Shown: in pieces, positions 6,205-15,001 of the stretch | How positions within the stretch are numbered: the first letter of the stretch is position 1 | Layout of the letters: every line of letters starts with the position of its first letter | Assembly: GCA_017622925.1 (NCBI GenBank) | Contig: JAGAQC010000003.1 | Span: 1-64,000, forward strand | From: Ruminococcus sp. | GTDB lineage: Bacteria > Bacillota > Clostridia > Oscillospirales > Ruminococcaceae | DNA length: 64,000 bases | Direction of reading: 5' to 3' | The notes under the pieces: generated by a model | Seen by the model: the letters and a program-made list of their open reading frames with translations, nothing else | What the model was told of the DNA's origin: nothing | Database searches by the model: none | Made by a program: the position numbers and the translations under genes

Positions 6205-8211
6205 ATGTCCGAAAAAAAAGATAAAAAAAATTTTGAGATACCTCGTCCGCAGTTTCCAAAGCGCGCTGTGATAACAGGCGGAATGCCCTACGGTAATAAG
6301 GAGCTTCACTTCGGTCATGTCGGAGGTATGCTCGTTTTCGCCGACACTTACGCACGTTTTCTGCGTGACCGTATCGGCAAGGATAATGTCATATTCGTTA
6401 CGGGAACTGACTGCTACGGCTCTCCTATTGCCGAGGGCTGGCGTGTTAAAGTCGAAAAAGGCGAATTTAACGGTTCTCTTACGGATTTTGTTCAGTCCAA
6501 CCATGATAAACAGAAGTCAACTCTCGGAAAATACGGTATTTCGCCCAATTTGTATGCGGCTTCGGGTCTTGGACGTTCAAAGGAGATACACGCCGAAGTG
6601 ACCGATCGGTTTATAAGCTCGCTCCATAAAAAAGGTCAGCTTAGCCAAATCACCACAATGCAGTTTTACGACGAAGAAGCCGGCTGCTTCCTCAACGGCA
6701 GACAGGTTATCGGAAAATGTCCCGTCGAGGGCTGTACTTCCGAAAAAGGATACGCCGACGAATGCGACCTCGGTCATCAGTACATGCCTGAAAATCTTCT
6801 TAATCCCGTCAGCACCTTAACAGGCAAAACTCCCACTATGAAGCCTGTTACCAACTGGTATTTCAAGCTGCGTGATTATGAACAGCTCATGAAAAACTGG
6901 ATAGAGGAACTGAAAAAACGCAAGGACGTCCGCCCTGTCGTATGGAAAACAATTGACGAATTTCTGAAAAATCCCGTTATCTATATAAAGCGTGAATTTG
7001 AGGAAAAATATTTTACATTAAAGGACTCGATGCCCGAGCATACTTACATCGAGGAAAAGAAAAAGCCCTCGTTTACGATAGAGTTTACACAGCTCTCGGA
7101 CTGCGATGAGGCATGCCGTATCCTCACGGAAAACGGTATACGCTACAGAACGGGAAAAACCCTTGTTCCGTTCCGTCTTACGGGAAATATCGAATGGGGC
7201 GTCCCTGCTCCCGTAATGGACGACGTTAAGGGACTTACCGTCTGGGTATGGCCTGAATCGCTGTGGGCGCCTATATCGTTTACCGAGACATATCTCGAAT
7301 CTATCGGTCACGACCGCAACGAATGGAAGGACTACTGGTGCAGTAAGGATTCGACCGTTTACCAGTTCATCGGTCAGGACAATATATACTTCTATGGAAT
7401 TGCCGAACCTGCTATGTGGATGGCTCAGCAGTCCGCAGACGAGAAAACCGCCGATCCTCCTGAGGGAGAACTCCAGATGCCTGTGATCGTGGCGAATCAT
7501 CACATATTGTTCCTCGATAAAAAGGCGTCAAGCTCAGGCGCGGTAAAACCTCCCATGGCGGACGATCTGCTGAATTACTACACTCCCGAACAGCTCCGTA
7601 TGCACTGGCTCGGTCTCGGTCTCGGACAGCGTTCCGTAAGTTTCATGCCCAAGCCTTTCAATCCGAACGCGGCTCCCGAGGACGCCGACCCTGTTGTAAA
7701 GGACGGCTTACTGCTGTCAAATGTTTACAACCGAATGATTCGCACAGCATTCTATACGACTCAAAAAGAGTTTGACGGCATTCTTCCCGATATTGCCCCC
7801 GAGGAAAATATTCTTGCCGACGCTAAAAAGGCTGTACTTGAATATGAAAGGTATATGGCGAAATTTGCGTTCCACCAGTGTACCTACGTTCTTGACAGCT
7901 ACATCAGAAACGGCAGCAAATATATGGCAAAGGCTCTCAACGGCGATACCTCCGACAAGGAAAAGACGGCGCAGGCTCTTGCAAATCTGTTCCACATCAT
8001 CAGAACAGCCGCTGTTCTCCTGCACCCCCTTGCACCGTTCGGAACTGAAAAGGTTCGGGAATATCTACAGGTCGATGAACGCATATGGTCATGGGAGACT
8101 ATTTTTGAACCTCTCACGTACTTTACAGGCAAAAATCATCAGTTGAAGTTCTTGCCTCCGAGAACCGATTTCTTCACACGTCACGAAAGTCAATTTGAGA
8201 AAACCGAATGA
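6205..8211 (+). CDS. Divergent class I tRNA ligase, methionyl-tRNA-synthetase-like
   Basis: 668-residue class I aminoacyl-tRNA synthetase fold. Motifs are ITGGMPYGNKELHFGHVGG (HIGH equivalent HFGH), FVTGTDCYGSPI, a Cys/His cluster (CPVEGCTSEKGYADECDLGH) matching the MetRS zinc knuckle region, and the MetRS-like WGVPAP and QDNIYFYGI. The KMSKS loop is degenerate (DKKASSSG). Residues about 255-310 carry an insertion absent from standard MetRS. There is no C-terminal tRNA-binding domain of the Trbp111 type. SD AAAGGAAAGG precedes the ATG. It could be a second, specialised MetRS or an aminoacyl-tRNA-synthetase-like enzyme with another substrate. The class assignment is firm; the substrate is not. 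Confidence 0.75.
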   Translation: MSEKKDKKNFEIPRPQFPKRAVITGGMPYGNKELHFGHVGGMLVFADTYARFLRDRIGKDNVIFVTGTDCYGSPIAEGWRVKVEKGEFNGSLTDFVQSNHDKQKSTLGKYGISPNLYAASGLGRSKEIHAEVTDRFISSLHKKGQLSQITTMQFYDEEAGCFLNGRQVIGKCPVEGCTSEKGYADECDLGHQYMPENLLNPVSTLTGKTPTMKPVTNWYFKLRDYEQLMKNWIEELKKRKDVRPVVWKTIDEFLKNPVIYIKREFEEKYFTLKDSMPEHTYIEEKKKPSFTIEFTQLSDCDEACRILTENGIRYRTGKTLVPFRLTGNIEWGVPAPVMDDVKGLTVWVWPESLWAPISFTETYLESIGHDRNEWKDYWCSKDSTVYQFIGQDNIYFYGIAEPAMWMAQQSADEKTADPPEGELQMPVIVANHHILFLDKKASSSGAVKPPMADDLLNYYTPEQLRMHWLGLGLGQRSVSFMPKPFNPNAAPEDADPVVKDGLLLSNVYNRMIRTAFYTTQKEFDGILPDIAPEENILADAKKAVLEYERYMAKFAFHQCTYVLDSYIRNGSKYMAKALNGDTSDKEKTAQALANLFHIIRTAAVLLHPLAPFGTEKVREYLQVDERIWSWETIFEPLTYFTGKNHQLKFLPPRTDFFTRHESQFEKTE

Positions 8212-8215
8212 ACCT

Positions 8216-8623
8216 ATGAAAAAGAAATATCTTATAATAGCTGCGGCGACAATAGCAGCGTTGATATTCATACTCTCAACATATCACAAGCCTACAAATA
8301 TAACCTTTGCCGTTCTGATAATACTTGTGATATTGGTATTTATCCCCGAGCAGCGGTGCATTAACGTCATCGCTGCAAAAAAGGCGGCAAAAAAAGGAGA
8401 TACAAATATGTTTGAACTTGCTAAACAGTTTATCGGAAAGGAATGCCTTCTTTATACTTTCAACGGCTCTCAGATCGAGGGAGTTATAAAAGAACTCTCC
8501 GAAAACGCCGTCCTTATTGACAACAAAGGCAGCATTGAAGCGATCAACCTTGAATTTATCACAAGGATCAGAGAGTACCCTCGCAACAAAAAGGGAAAGA
8601 AAAAATCTGTCGTCCTCGATTAA
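8216..8623 (+). CDS. Two-helix membrane protein with small C-terminal domain
   Basis: 135 residues. Two predicted transmembrane helices (KYLIIAAATIAALIFIL and ITFAVLIILVILVFI) are followed by a basic linker (AAKKAAKKGD). A soluble domain begins MFELAKQFIGKECLLYTF and resembles a small beta-barrel, Sm-like fold (GSQIEGVIKELSENAVLIDNKGSIEAINLEFITRI). ATG 8216 lies 4 bp after the preceding stop, with a poor SD; ATG 8195, inside the upstream gene, is also possible. An internal ATG at 8408 has an excellent SD (AAGGAG, 8 nt) and would yield only the 71-residue soluble domain. I do not assign a function. Confidence 0.7.
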   Translation: MKKKYLIIAAATIAALIFILSTYHKPTNITFAVLIILVILVFIPEQRCINVIAAKKAAKKGDTNMFELAKQFIGKECLLYTFNGSQIEGVIKELSENAVLIDNKGSIEAINLEFITRIREYPRNKKGKKKSVVLD

Positions 8624-8695
8624 TACCGATTTCCGACCCGCCTCGTGAAAAGTGAGGAGATCAGTAAAAATGATGCGAAAGGAGGGGGAGAAAAC

Positions 8696-9955
8696 ATGCT
8701 TTTAAAATTAAAAAAGATACTTCTAATCGGCAGCAGTTCGGAAATTCAAACGCTGCGTGAGCTTATGTCCGATTCATACGAATTTATAAACTCAAATTCC
8801 ACAGACGAGCTTCTCGAAAACTGGAACTCGATTTTTAAAGAAGTCAACGCAGTTATTATGGACTCGACACAGGCAACGTTAAATGATCACGCATTTTTAA
8901 AGCAATCAGCGGAAATCGGACGCTTCGCTTTCATTCCTCTCCTGATAATCGCAGACAGTCCACAAAATGACGCAGAATTGAAATGTCTTGACTATGACGT
9001 TGTTGACTTTATCACCATGCCTTTTCAGAAAATCACAATAAAAAATCGTATTGAAAACGCTATTCATATCAAGGATTCCGCTTCATTTTACGAAATTGAA
9101 CGTATGCTGAAAGAACTGCCCTCCAATATCTACCTGAAAGATGCTGACGGAAAATATATTTTCGCCACGCATTATTGGCATCATCTCGACCACTCCAACG
9201 ACCCCGACTGGACAATTCGCGGAAAAACCGACATTGAAATACGTAAAGATAAAGAAAACGCTAAAATGGCTATGGAAAAAGATATGGAAGTCATAAGGTC
9301 AGGCAAAGGCGAGCATTATGTTATAGAAATAAACGTTGGCAATATTCAGGAATTTTTTGAAGTATTCAAAGAACCCGTAAAAGATCATAACGGCAATATA
9401 ACGGGAATAATCGGGCTTCTCAATAACGTTACGGAACATGAACTGCTAAAGCAGCAGCTTAAAACTGCCGCTTCTATCGACGGTCTTACAGGACTTTACA
9501 ACCGCAAAGAAATACAGTCCCGTATAGATAATGCCGTTGAGAACTGTCATAAAAACGGCGGTACATTGTCCTTACTTATGCTTGATATCGACAATTTCAA
9601 GCAGGTCAACGACAGCTACGGTCATAAACAGGGCGATATTGTAATAGTGTCGTTGGCAAATATTCTGAAAAACAATCAACCGTATTTCAAAGGGAAATTC
9701 TCGGCAGGACGTTGGGGCGGCGAAGAATTTATGCTTCTGCTACATGATACGGAAATATCCGCAGCCGCATATATTGCGGAACTTATACGTCAATGCTTTG
9801 CTAACATTATTTTTCCGAATATGAGGTCGCAGACTATAAGTCTCGGTGTCACTCAATTAAAGCAAGGCGATACGTCGGATTCCTTATGCATACGTGTAGA
9901 CGACGGACTTTATCAGGCAAAGAAAACAGGTAAAAACAGAGTCCATATAATATAA
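8696..9955 (+). CDS. Diguanylate cyclase with receiver-like and PAS domains
   Basis: 419 residues. A response-receiver-like domain (KKILLIGSSSEIQTLRELM … AVIMDSTQ) keeps the Asp, but the usual Lys-Pro pair is replaced (TMPFQ). A PAS/PAC sensor follows (ELPSNIYLKDADGKYIF … VKDHNGNITGIIGLLNNVTE), then a GGDEF domain (DGLTGLYNRKEIQ; LMLDIDNFKQVNDSYGHKQGD; signature GRWGGEEF). The GGEEF signature predicts active cyclic-di-GMP synthesis. No RxxD inhibitory site sits at the usual position before it. ATG 8696 follows AGGAGGGGG; starting at 8645 would add an unlikely N-terminal tail. Confidence 0.88.
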   Translation: MLLKLKKILLIGSSSEIQTLRELMSDSYEFINSNSTDELLENWNSIFKEVNAVIMDSTQATLNDHAFLKQSAEIGRFAFIPLLIIADSPQNDAELKCLDYDVVDFITMPFQKITIKNRIENAIHIKDSASFYEIERMLKELPSNIYLKDADGKYIFATHYWHHLDHSNDPDWTIRGKTDIEIRKDKENAKMAMEKDMEVIRSGKGEHYVIEINVGNIQEFFEVFKEPVKDHNGNITGIIGLLNNVTEHELLKQQLKTAASIDGLTGLYNRKEIQSRIDNAVENCHKNGGTLSLLMLDIDNFKQVNDSYGHKQGDIVIVSLANILKNNQPYFKGKFSAGRWGGEEFMLLLHDTEISAAAYIAELIRQCFANIIFPNMRSQTISLGVTQLKQGDTSDSLCIRVDDGLYQAKKTGKNRVHII

Positions 9956-9963
9956 ACAAATTA

Positions 9964-10124
9964 TATACTTACCTCTATTACAAAATATACAATATCTTTC
10001 GGAATAAATTCCGCCTGTCTGCGTTGTCCTCCTCACCGTGCGACAGCACGCTTTCGTCGTCCGCCTTGTCAGACAGAATTTCTTCTCGAAATCTTTTGCA
10101 CATTTTGCAATAGAGGTAAGTATA
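9964..10124. repeat. Palindromic intergenic repeat, copy E3
   Basis: 161-bp inverted repeat with termini TATACTTACCTCTATT and its near complement ending at 10124. The core (about 10021-10070, read on the minus strand) is GGCGGACGACGAAAGC, then GTGC-TGTC-GCAC, then GGTGAGGAGGAC, enclosed by CTGTCTG/CAGACAG arms. Nearly identical over its length to E4 at 21702-21860. Confidence 0.88.
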
Positions 10125-10130
10125 AAAGTA

Positions 10131-10164
10131 AAAAGGCTTTCGCAAATTTCTGCGAAAGCCTTTT
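10131..10164. terminator. Bidirectional terminator after gltX and the GGDEF gene
   Basis: Perfect 14-bp stem AAAAGGCTTTCGCA/TGCGAAAGCCTTTT with a 6-nt loop. The A/T ends give a U-run in either direction. It lies 3 bp past the gltX stop. Confidence 0.92.
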
Positions 10165-10166
10165 CG

Positions 10167-11624
10167 TTATGATAATTCATCAATGGCAAGTTTTATGCGC
10201 TCGATTGATTCGTTTTTGCCGAATACCTCCATAAGCTCGGTAGCGCCTCCGGGAGTTACCGCCTGACGTCCGACTGCAATACGAATTGCCCACATTACAG
10301 CTCCTGCCTTTTTTTCCTTAGATGCGGCATAATCTTTAAGAACAGCAAACAGCGTATCGTTATCCCACTTCTCTACAGCTTCAAGAAGCGGCAGACAGTC
10401 AACAAGAACTTCCTTGCAGTTCTCGGGAGTAGTTTTGTTCTTCTTATTTGTATACAGCTCCAAACTCATAGGCAAGCGGCTTGTCACAAAAGCTGACATC
10501 TCTCTTATTTCATTGAAATACGAAATTCTCGTGTGAAGCAGAGCCGCTAATTTCTTTGTGTTGATATGAGATTCGCATATTTCATCAAGTATCGGCAAAG
10601 CCTTTGCCTCGTAAATATCATCGGGGAGCTTTTTTATATATTCCGAATTAAACCATTTGAGCTTTTCATAATCGAAAACCGCAGGCGACTTGCTCAGACC
10701 GTCAATGGAAAAGCTCTCTTTAAGTTCGTCCATTGTGAAAAACTCCTGATTGGTATCCTTTGGACACCAGCCAAGAAGCGCAATATAGTTCACAATAGCT
10801 TCGGGAAGAAATCCGTCGTTCACAAGATCCTGAAAGCTTACCGCGCCGTGACGCTTGGAAAGCTTTGAAACCTTGCCCTCCTCGTCCTTGCCCATAAGCA
10901 GAGGAAGATGTACATATGTCGGTCTTTCCCAGTTGAAAGCGTCGTAAAGGAGACAGTATTTCGGAGTAGATGTAAGATACTCGTTTCCACGGACAACATG
11001 AGTAACACCCATGAGGTAGTCGTCAATAATATGGCAGAAATTATAAGTCGGATAACCGTCATCTTTGATAAGCACCTGATCTCGAAGCTCGGAATGATCT
11101 ATCTCGACCTCTCCGTAAACCATGTCAACATATGACGTTTTGCCCTCTTTAGGCATTTTTTGACGGATAACCACATGACCGCCCTCTGCTTTATGACGCG
11201 CTGCGTCCTCGGAAGTATAATTCATTTCACGACAGTGACCGTCATATCCGCCGATTCCGTTTTCATCTTTTAAGGAATCGAGCCTTTCCTTTGAACAGAA
11301 GCAGTAATACGCATGACCGCTTTCAATGAGCTTTTCAGCGTACTCGCGGTAGATCGGCAGACGTTCACTCTGTATATACGGACCGTGTTCGCCGCCAACG
11401 AACGGACCTTCGTCATAGCTGATGCCCGTAGCTTTGAGCGTATCGAGGATAACGTCAACTGCGCCCTCAACCAAACGCTCCTGATCGGTGTCCTCGATTC
11501 GGAGAATGAAATTTCCGCCCTGCGACTTCGCCAAAAGGTAAGAATACAAAGCGGTACGCAGGTTTCCTATGTGCATAAAGCCCGTGGGTGACGGGGCGAA
11601 TCTTGTTGTAACTTTATTTGACAT
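10167..11624 (-). CDS. gltX: Glutamate--tRNA ligase
   Basis: 485-residue class I synthetase that charges tRNA-Glu. HIGH motif is APSPTGFMHIGNLRTAL, the KMSKS loop is VSKLSKRHG, and the characteristic LRIEDTDQER and VVRGNEYLTSTPKY follow. The C-terminal anticodon-binding half is present and the length is normal. In this lineage the enzyme may be non-discriminating and also load tRNA-Gln, which the sequence alone does not settle. It lies last in a minus-strand cluster behind the asparagine-synthase-like gene (67-bp gap) and ends at a strong terminator. Confidence 0.95.
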   Translation of the reverse strand: MSNKVTTRFAPSPTGFMHIGNLRTALYSYLLAKSQGGNFILRIEDTDQERLVEGAVDVILDTLKATGISYDEGPFVGGEHGPYIQSERLPIYREYAEKLIESGHAYYCFCSKERLDSLKDENGIGGYDGHCREMNYTSEDAARHKAEGGHVVIRQKMPKEGKTSYVDMVYGEVEIDHSELRDQVLIKDDGYPTYNFCHIIDDYLMGVTHVVRGNEYLTSTPKYCLLYDAFNWERPTYVHLPLLMGKDEEGKVSKLSKRHGAVSFQDLVNDGFLPEAIVNYIALLGWCPKDTNQEFFTMDELKESFSIDGLSKSPAVFDYEKLKWFNSEYIKKLPDDIYEAKALPILDEICESHINTKKLAALLHTRISYFNEIREMSAFVTSRLPMSLELYTNKKNKTTPENCKEVLVDCLPLLEAVEKWDNDTLFAVLKDYAASKEKKAGAVMWAIRIAVGRQAVTPGGATELMEVFGKNESIERIKLAIDELS

Positions 11625-11690
11625 AAAAGCTCTCCTTATTTTTTTACATTAGACTTACTCGGAAACTGCTGTATGACTCAAAAATACAAG

Positions 11691-13256
11691 TCAGACAGTC
11701 CTTTTCAGTTTTTGAGGAAGTCTATTATTAAAATAAATATCATACCATACAAGGAATGTATAAATAGTCCATATTTTCCGCCAGTTATCGGAATTTCCAC
11801 CGATATAATCATCGAATATCGCTTGTATCTCGTCAACATTGAAGAACTTCGCCGCCGACTCGCTTTGGAATTTTGCCCTGACGTCTGCATTGTACCGATC
11901 GTCGGCAAGCCATATCCTGATAGGAACGATAAAACCGAGCTTTTTGCGGAACGCTATCTCCTCGGGAAGCACCTTTGCGGCGGCAGTCCTGAAAGCGACC
12001 TTATTTGTAACGTCGTTTACCTTGTACTCAGACGGCATACGTGACGCAATATCGAAAATACGTCTGTCCGTAAGCGGCATACGTATTTCAAGTCCGACAG
12101 CCGTACTCATTTTGTTTACGTTAAGATATATATCGCCCTCAAGCCAAAGCTGAATATCAACGTCCGACATCTTTGTAAGAGGGTCAAGACCCTCGGTTTC
12201 CTCGTAAATATATTTAACGAGATTTATCGGCAGAACATCGGGATCATAATTTTTCAGTATCCTCTGCTTTTCTTCCTCTTTCATTATGTTGGTGTTGCCG
12301 ACATAGAAATTTTTCAGGTTATCGCCGTATCTCTCGGCATTCCGATACATATTGTAGCCGCCGAAAAATTCGTCCGAGCCTTCGCCCGAATAGCATATCT
12401 TAGTATGCTCGGCAGTCGCCTTACAGCCAAGCGCAAACACTATTGCCGAAGCGTCCGCCAACGGCTGCTCCATGTTGTACATTACATACGGTACTGCTTC
12501 AAAATACATCTCGGGAGTTATTACAGAACGCGAGAATTCAACGCCAAGCAGTTCGGCAGTTTTTTCCGCAAGCGGCGACTCGTCAAATCTCTCGTCGTCG
12601 TATCCGCAGGAATCCGCGCGCTTTGCCTTTGACATTGCAAGGACATACGACGAATCAACACCGCCTGACAAAAACGATTCCGCAGTCTCATTATCGTCAA
12701 GGACTTCGGGCATAATGGTTTGCAGCGTATCGTGAATTTCGTCCGCCCAGTCCTCCAGAGACCTTGTAGTATCAGGCTTGAAATCGGGCTTCCAGTAGCG
12801 TTCGATTTTAAGCTCGCCGTCGTTCTTGTATTCGAGCCAATGACCCGGCATAAGCTTCTTAACGCCCTTGAAAAACGTATCTTCGCCGCCTACATAGGTC
12901 AGTGTGAGGTAGATTTGGAGCATTTTCTCGTTAAGCTCCTTGACAAAGCCGCTTTCCTCCATGATCTCATGGATAGTGTTGCCGAACAGAAGTCTTTTAT
13001 CATCTGTTACATAATAATAAAACGGCACTGTTCCGAAATGATCGCGCAGGGCGAAAAGTCCGTTATCGGTAAGAAGGCAGAACGCAAACATTCCGTAGAG
13101 GTGTTCTGCAATAGAATTACCCCATTTTTCATAGCCTTTTTCAATTATTTCGTATTCACGCCGTTCACGTCTGATAGTTTTATCAATTTCAAGTTCGTCG
13201 CAGAGACTTTTCCAGTTTCGGATATGACCCTGATATTTGAGAATTATTCCTTTCAT
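11691..13256 (-). CDS. Asparagine-synthase-like amidotransferase lacking the glutaminase cysteine
   Basis: 521 residues. The C-terminal synthetase domain is intact: PP-loop SGGVDSS at 197-203, YSGEGSDEFFGGY, and EIRMPLTDRR. The N-terminal Ntn-type glutaminase domain is shortened by about 70 residues and starts MKGIILKYQG instead of MCGI, so the nucleophile Cys2 is missing along with the glutamine-binding block. Parts such as GMFAF and RDHFGTVPFYY survive. ATG 13256 has AGGTG 6 nt upstream; a GTG at 13265 would not restore Cys2. It may use free ammonia or form another amide (inference). It begins 15 bp after gpsA, probably in the same operon. Confidence 0.85.
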   Translation of the reverse strand: MKGIILKYQGHIRNWKSLCDELEIDKTIRRERREYEIIEKGYEKWGNSIAEHLYGMFAFCLLTDNGLFALRDHFGTVPFYYYVTDDKRLLFGNTIHEIMEESGFVKELNEKMLQIYLTLTYVGGEDTFFKGVKKLMPGHWLEYKNDGELKIERYWKPDFKPDTTRSLEDWADEIHDTLQTIMPEVLDDNETAESFLSGGVDSSYVLAMSKAKRADSCGYDDERFDESPLAEKTAELLGVEFSRSVITPEMYFEAVPYVMYNMEQPLADASAIVFALGCKATAEHTKICYSGEGSDEFFGGYNMYRNAERYGDNLKNFYVGNTNIMKEEEKQRILKNYDPDVLPINLVKYIYEETEGLDPLTKMSDVDIQLWLEGDIYLNVNKMSTAVGLEIRMPLTDRRIFDIASRMPSEYKVNDVTNKVAFRTAAAKVLPEEIAFRKKLGFIVPIRIWLADDRYNADVRAKFQSESAAKFFNVDEIQAIFDDYIGGNSDNWRKIWTIYTFLVWYDIYFNNRLPQKLKRTV

Positions 13257-13271
13257 AAAATTCACCTCATA

Positions 13272-14276
13272 TCATAATTGAAGCTCTTCGTGTTCATATA
13301 TCATCGGACGGCTCATGAGCGCAATAATAGCCTCCTGTGCGTTTCCGCCGTGAAACAGAACCTTGTTGAGCTGTTCGGTTATAGGCATTTCCACGCCTAA
13401 TTTCTGCGCAAGCTTATATGCGGCATGGCAGCAGCAGTAGCCCTCGACAGTACCGACCTGACTGACTGCTTCTTCGGGCGGCATTCCCTGACCGATAAGC
13501 TTTCCTGCGCGGGCATTTCGGCTGTGTACGCTTGTGCAGGTAACGATAAGGTCGCCGATACCCGTAAGTCCGCTGAAAGTTACGGCTTTTGCTCCTGCGG
13601 CAGTTCCCAGTTTTGCAATTTCGTGGATACCTCTCGTCATAAGAGCGGCTTTTGTATTGTCGCCGCCGCCCATACCGTCACAGATTCCGCAGCACAGAGC
13701 GATAATATTTTTCAGCGCGCCGCCAAGCTCGCAGCCCTTTACATCATCGTTAAGATAAATTCTCAGATTGCTGCTGCCCAACTGCTCCTGAACGTATTTT
13801 GCCGCATTTTTATTATCAGACGCAGCTACCATGGTAGTCGGTATGGAACGTGCGACCTCCTCCGCATGTGACGGTCCTGAAAGAACCACAAGCTTATCCG
13901 TGCCGAGTTCTTCTTCAATAACCTGACTGAGCAGCTTTAGACTGCCCTCCTCGATGCCCTTACCCGAATTTACAACAATCATATCCTTTGTAACATAAGG
14001 CTTTGCAAGCTTTGCGACAGGACGAAGAAAGCTTGACGGTATGCCGAATATAAGCATATCGCAGCCCTCGATGCAGGATATATCGCTGGTTAGCCTGATC
14101 TCCGAAGGCACAGATACTCCGGGCAGCTTCTGCACATGCTCTCCATTAGCTTTTATATCGTCAATTTCCTGCTGAAATTTAGACCATACGGTCACGCTGT
14201 GCTTACCTGTCCTGACGGACGCTATGGCAAGGCTGAGTCCGAATCCGCCCGAACCGAGAATTACAATATTCGCCAT
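13272..14276 (-). CDS. gpsA: Glycerol-3-phosphate dehydrogenase [NAD(P)+]
   Basis: Reduces dihydroxyacetone phosphate to sn-glycerol-3-phosphate, the precursor consumed by PlsY encoded just upstream. 334 residues. The Rossmann motif is ILGSGGFGLSLA near the N-terminus, with conserved NSGKGIE, LSGPSHAEEVA, ALKNIIALCCG and the C-terminal SRNARAGKLIGQG. ATG 14276 has AGGAGG 8 nt upstream; the reading from 14294 adds a poor N-terminal extension. A 10-bp AT-rich stem lies between plsY and its ribosome-binding site. Confidence 0.95.
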   Translation of the reverse strand: MANIVILGSGGFGLSLAIASVRTGKHSVTVWSKFQQEIDDIKANGEHVQKLPGVSVPSEIRLTSDISCIEGCDMLIFGIPSSFLRPVAKLAKPYVTKDMIVVNSGKGIEEGSLKLLSQVIEEELGTDKLVVLSGPSHAEEVARSIPTTMVAASDNKNAAKYVQEQLGSSNLRIYLNDDVKGCELGGALKNIIALCCGICDGMGGGDNTKAALMTRGIHEIAKLGTAAGAKAVTFSGLTGIGDLIVTCTSVHSRNARAGKLIGQGMPPEEAVSQVGTVEGYCCCHAAYKLAQKLGVEMPITEQLNKVLFHGGNAQEAIIALMSRPMIYEHEELQL

Positions 14277-14295
14277 ATCTGATACCTCCTGCAAT

Positions 14296-14329
14296 TATAG
14301 TAAACTACATTTTTTTTGCGTTTACTATA
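14296..14329. repeat. AT-rich inverted repeat between plsY and gpsA
   Basis: Perfect 10-bp arms TATAGTAAAC and GTTTACTATA separated by 14 nt that include an A/T run. It has no proper U-tract downstream on the minus strand. It may be an mRNA-processing hairpin, a weak terminator or an operator in the plsY-gpsA gap. Confidence 0.55.
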
Positions 14330-14332
14330 GAA

Positions 14333-15001
14333 TTATTTTTTGAATTTAAAAGAAAACTTTGATTCCGAGCCTTCCTTCAAGCGTTCAATATTGGTACGGT
14401 GCATGTAAATTACCATTGCCGTCATGGGAATGCAAAGAACGGTATAAAGCAAGCTTCTTCCAAAGCCTGCGTGATCGACAATGATCGACATAAGGAAAAC
14501 AGCGATCGGAGCGTATGCCGCCGACATGACCGACGCCAAAGAAACATACTTGGACAAAGCAAGTATCGCTGCAAAAATCAATATAAGCGCAAGGAAAACT
14601 CTCGGCTCGATAACAAGGAACGCAGCCACGCCGACAAGCACTCCCTTGCCGCCCTTGAAACCGTAGTAGGCAGGGAAAACATGACCTACTATAGCGCATA
14701 GACCCGCAATAAACCCGATATATTTAACATCGTTGTCGGGAGTAAAACCCGCTTTCAAAAGACTTGCGAAAAGCTGCGAAAGAGATACGGCAAGTATGCC
14801 CTTGCACAAATCTCCTGCAAGAGTAAGTCCTGCGCAGGCAGGTCCGAAACAGCGGTAGGTGTTGGTAAGACCTGCATTTTTACTTCCGACGGTACGTATG
14901 TCCTTGCCTTTCATAAGCTTGACAACAATAATGGAAAAGTTCAGACTTCCCAAAAAATAGCCGATCGCTGCGGCTAACACCAAAGCTAACAATACTTTCA
15001 T
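14333..15001 (-). CDS. plsY: Acyl phosphate:glycerol-3-phosphate acyltransferase
   Basis: 222-residue polytopic membrane enzyme that acylates glycerol-3-phosphate in phospholipid synthesis. Family motifs: GYFLGSLNFSIIV, the glycine-rich GSKNAGLTNTYR after the first helix, and GHVFPAYYGFKGGKGVLVG in the middle. The start codon overlaps the der stop by one base (TAATG), implying coupling. Together with gpsA immediately downstream it forms a two-step route to lysophosphatidate. Confidence 0.95.
   Translation of the reverse strand: MKVLLALVLAAAIGYFLGSLNFSIIVVKLMKGKDIRTVGSKNAGLTNTYRCFGPACAGLTLAGDLCKGILAVSLSQLFASLLKAGFTPDNDVKYIGFIAGLCAIVGHVFPAYYGFKGGKGVLVGVAAFLVIEPRVFLALILIFAAILALSKYVSLASVMSAAYAPIAVFLMSIIVDHAGFGRSLLYTVLCIPMTAMVIYMHRTNIERLKEGSESKFSFKFKK

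Noticed and set aside
7018..7503. 161-residue minus-strand frame opposite the MetRS-like gene
   Set aside because: Shadow of a conserved gene; no independent evidence of coding.
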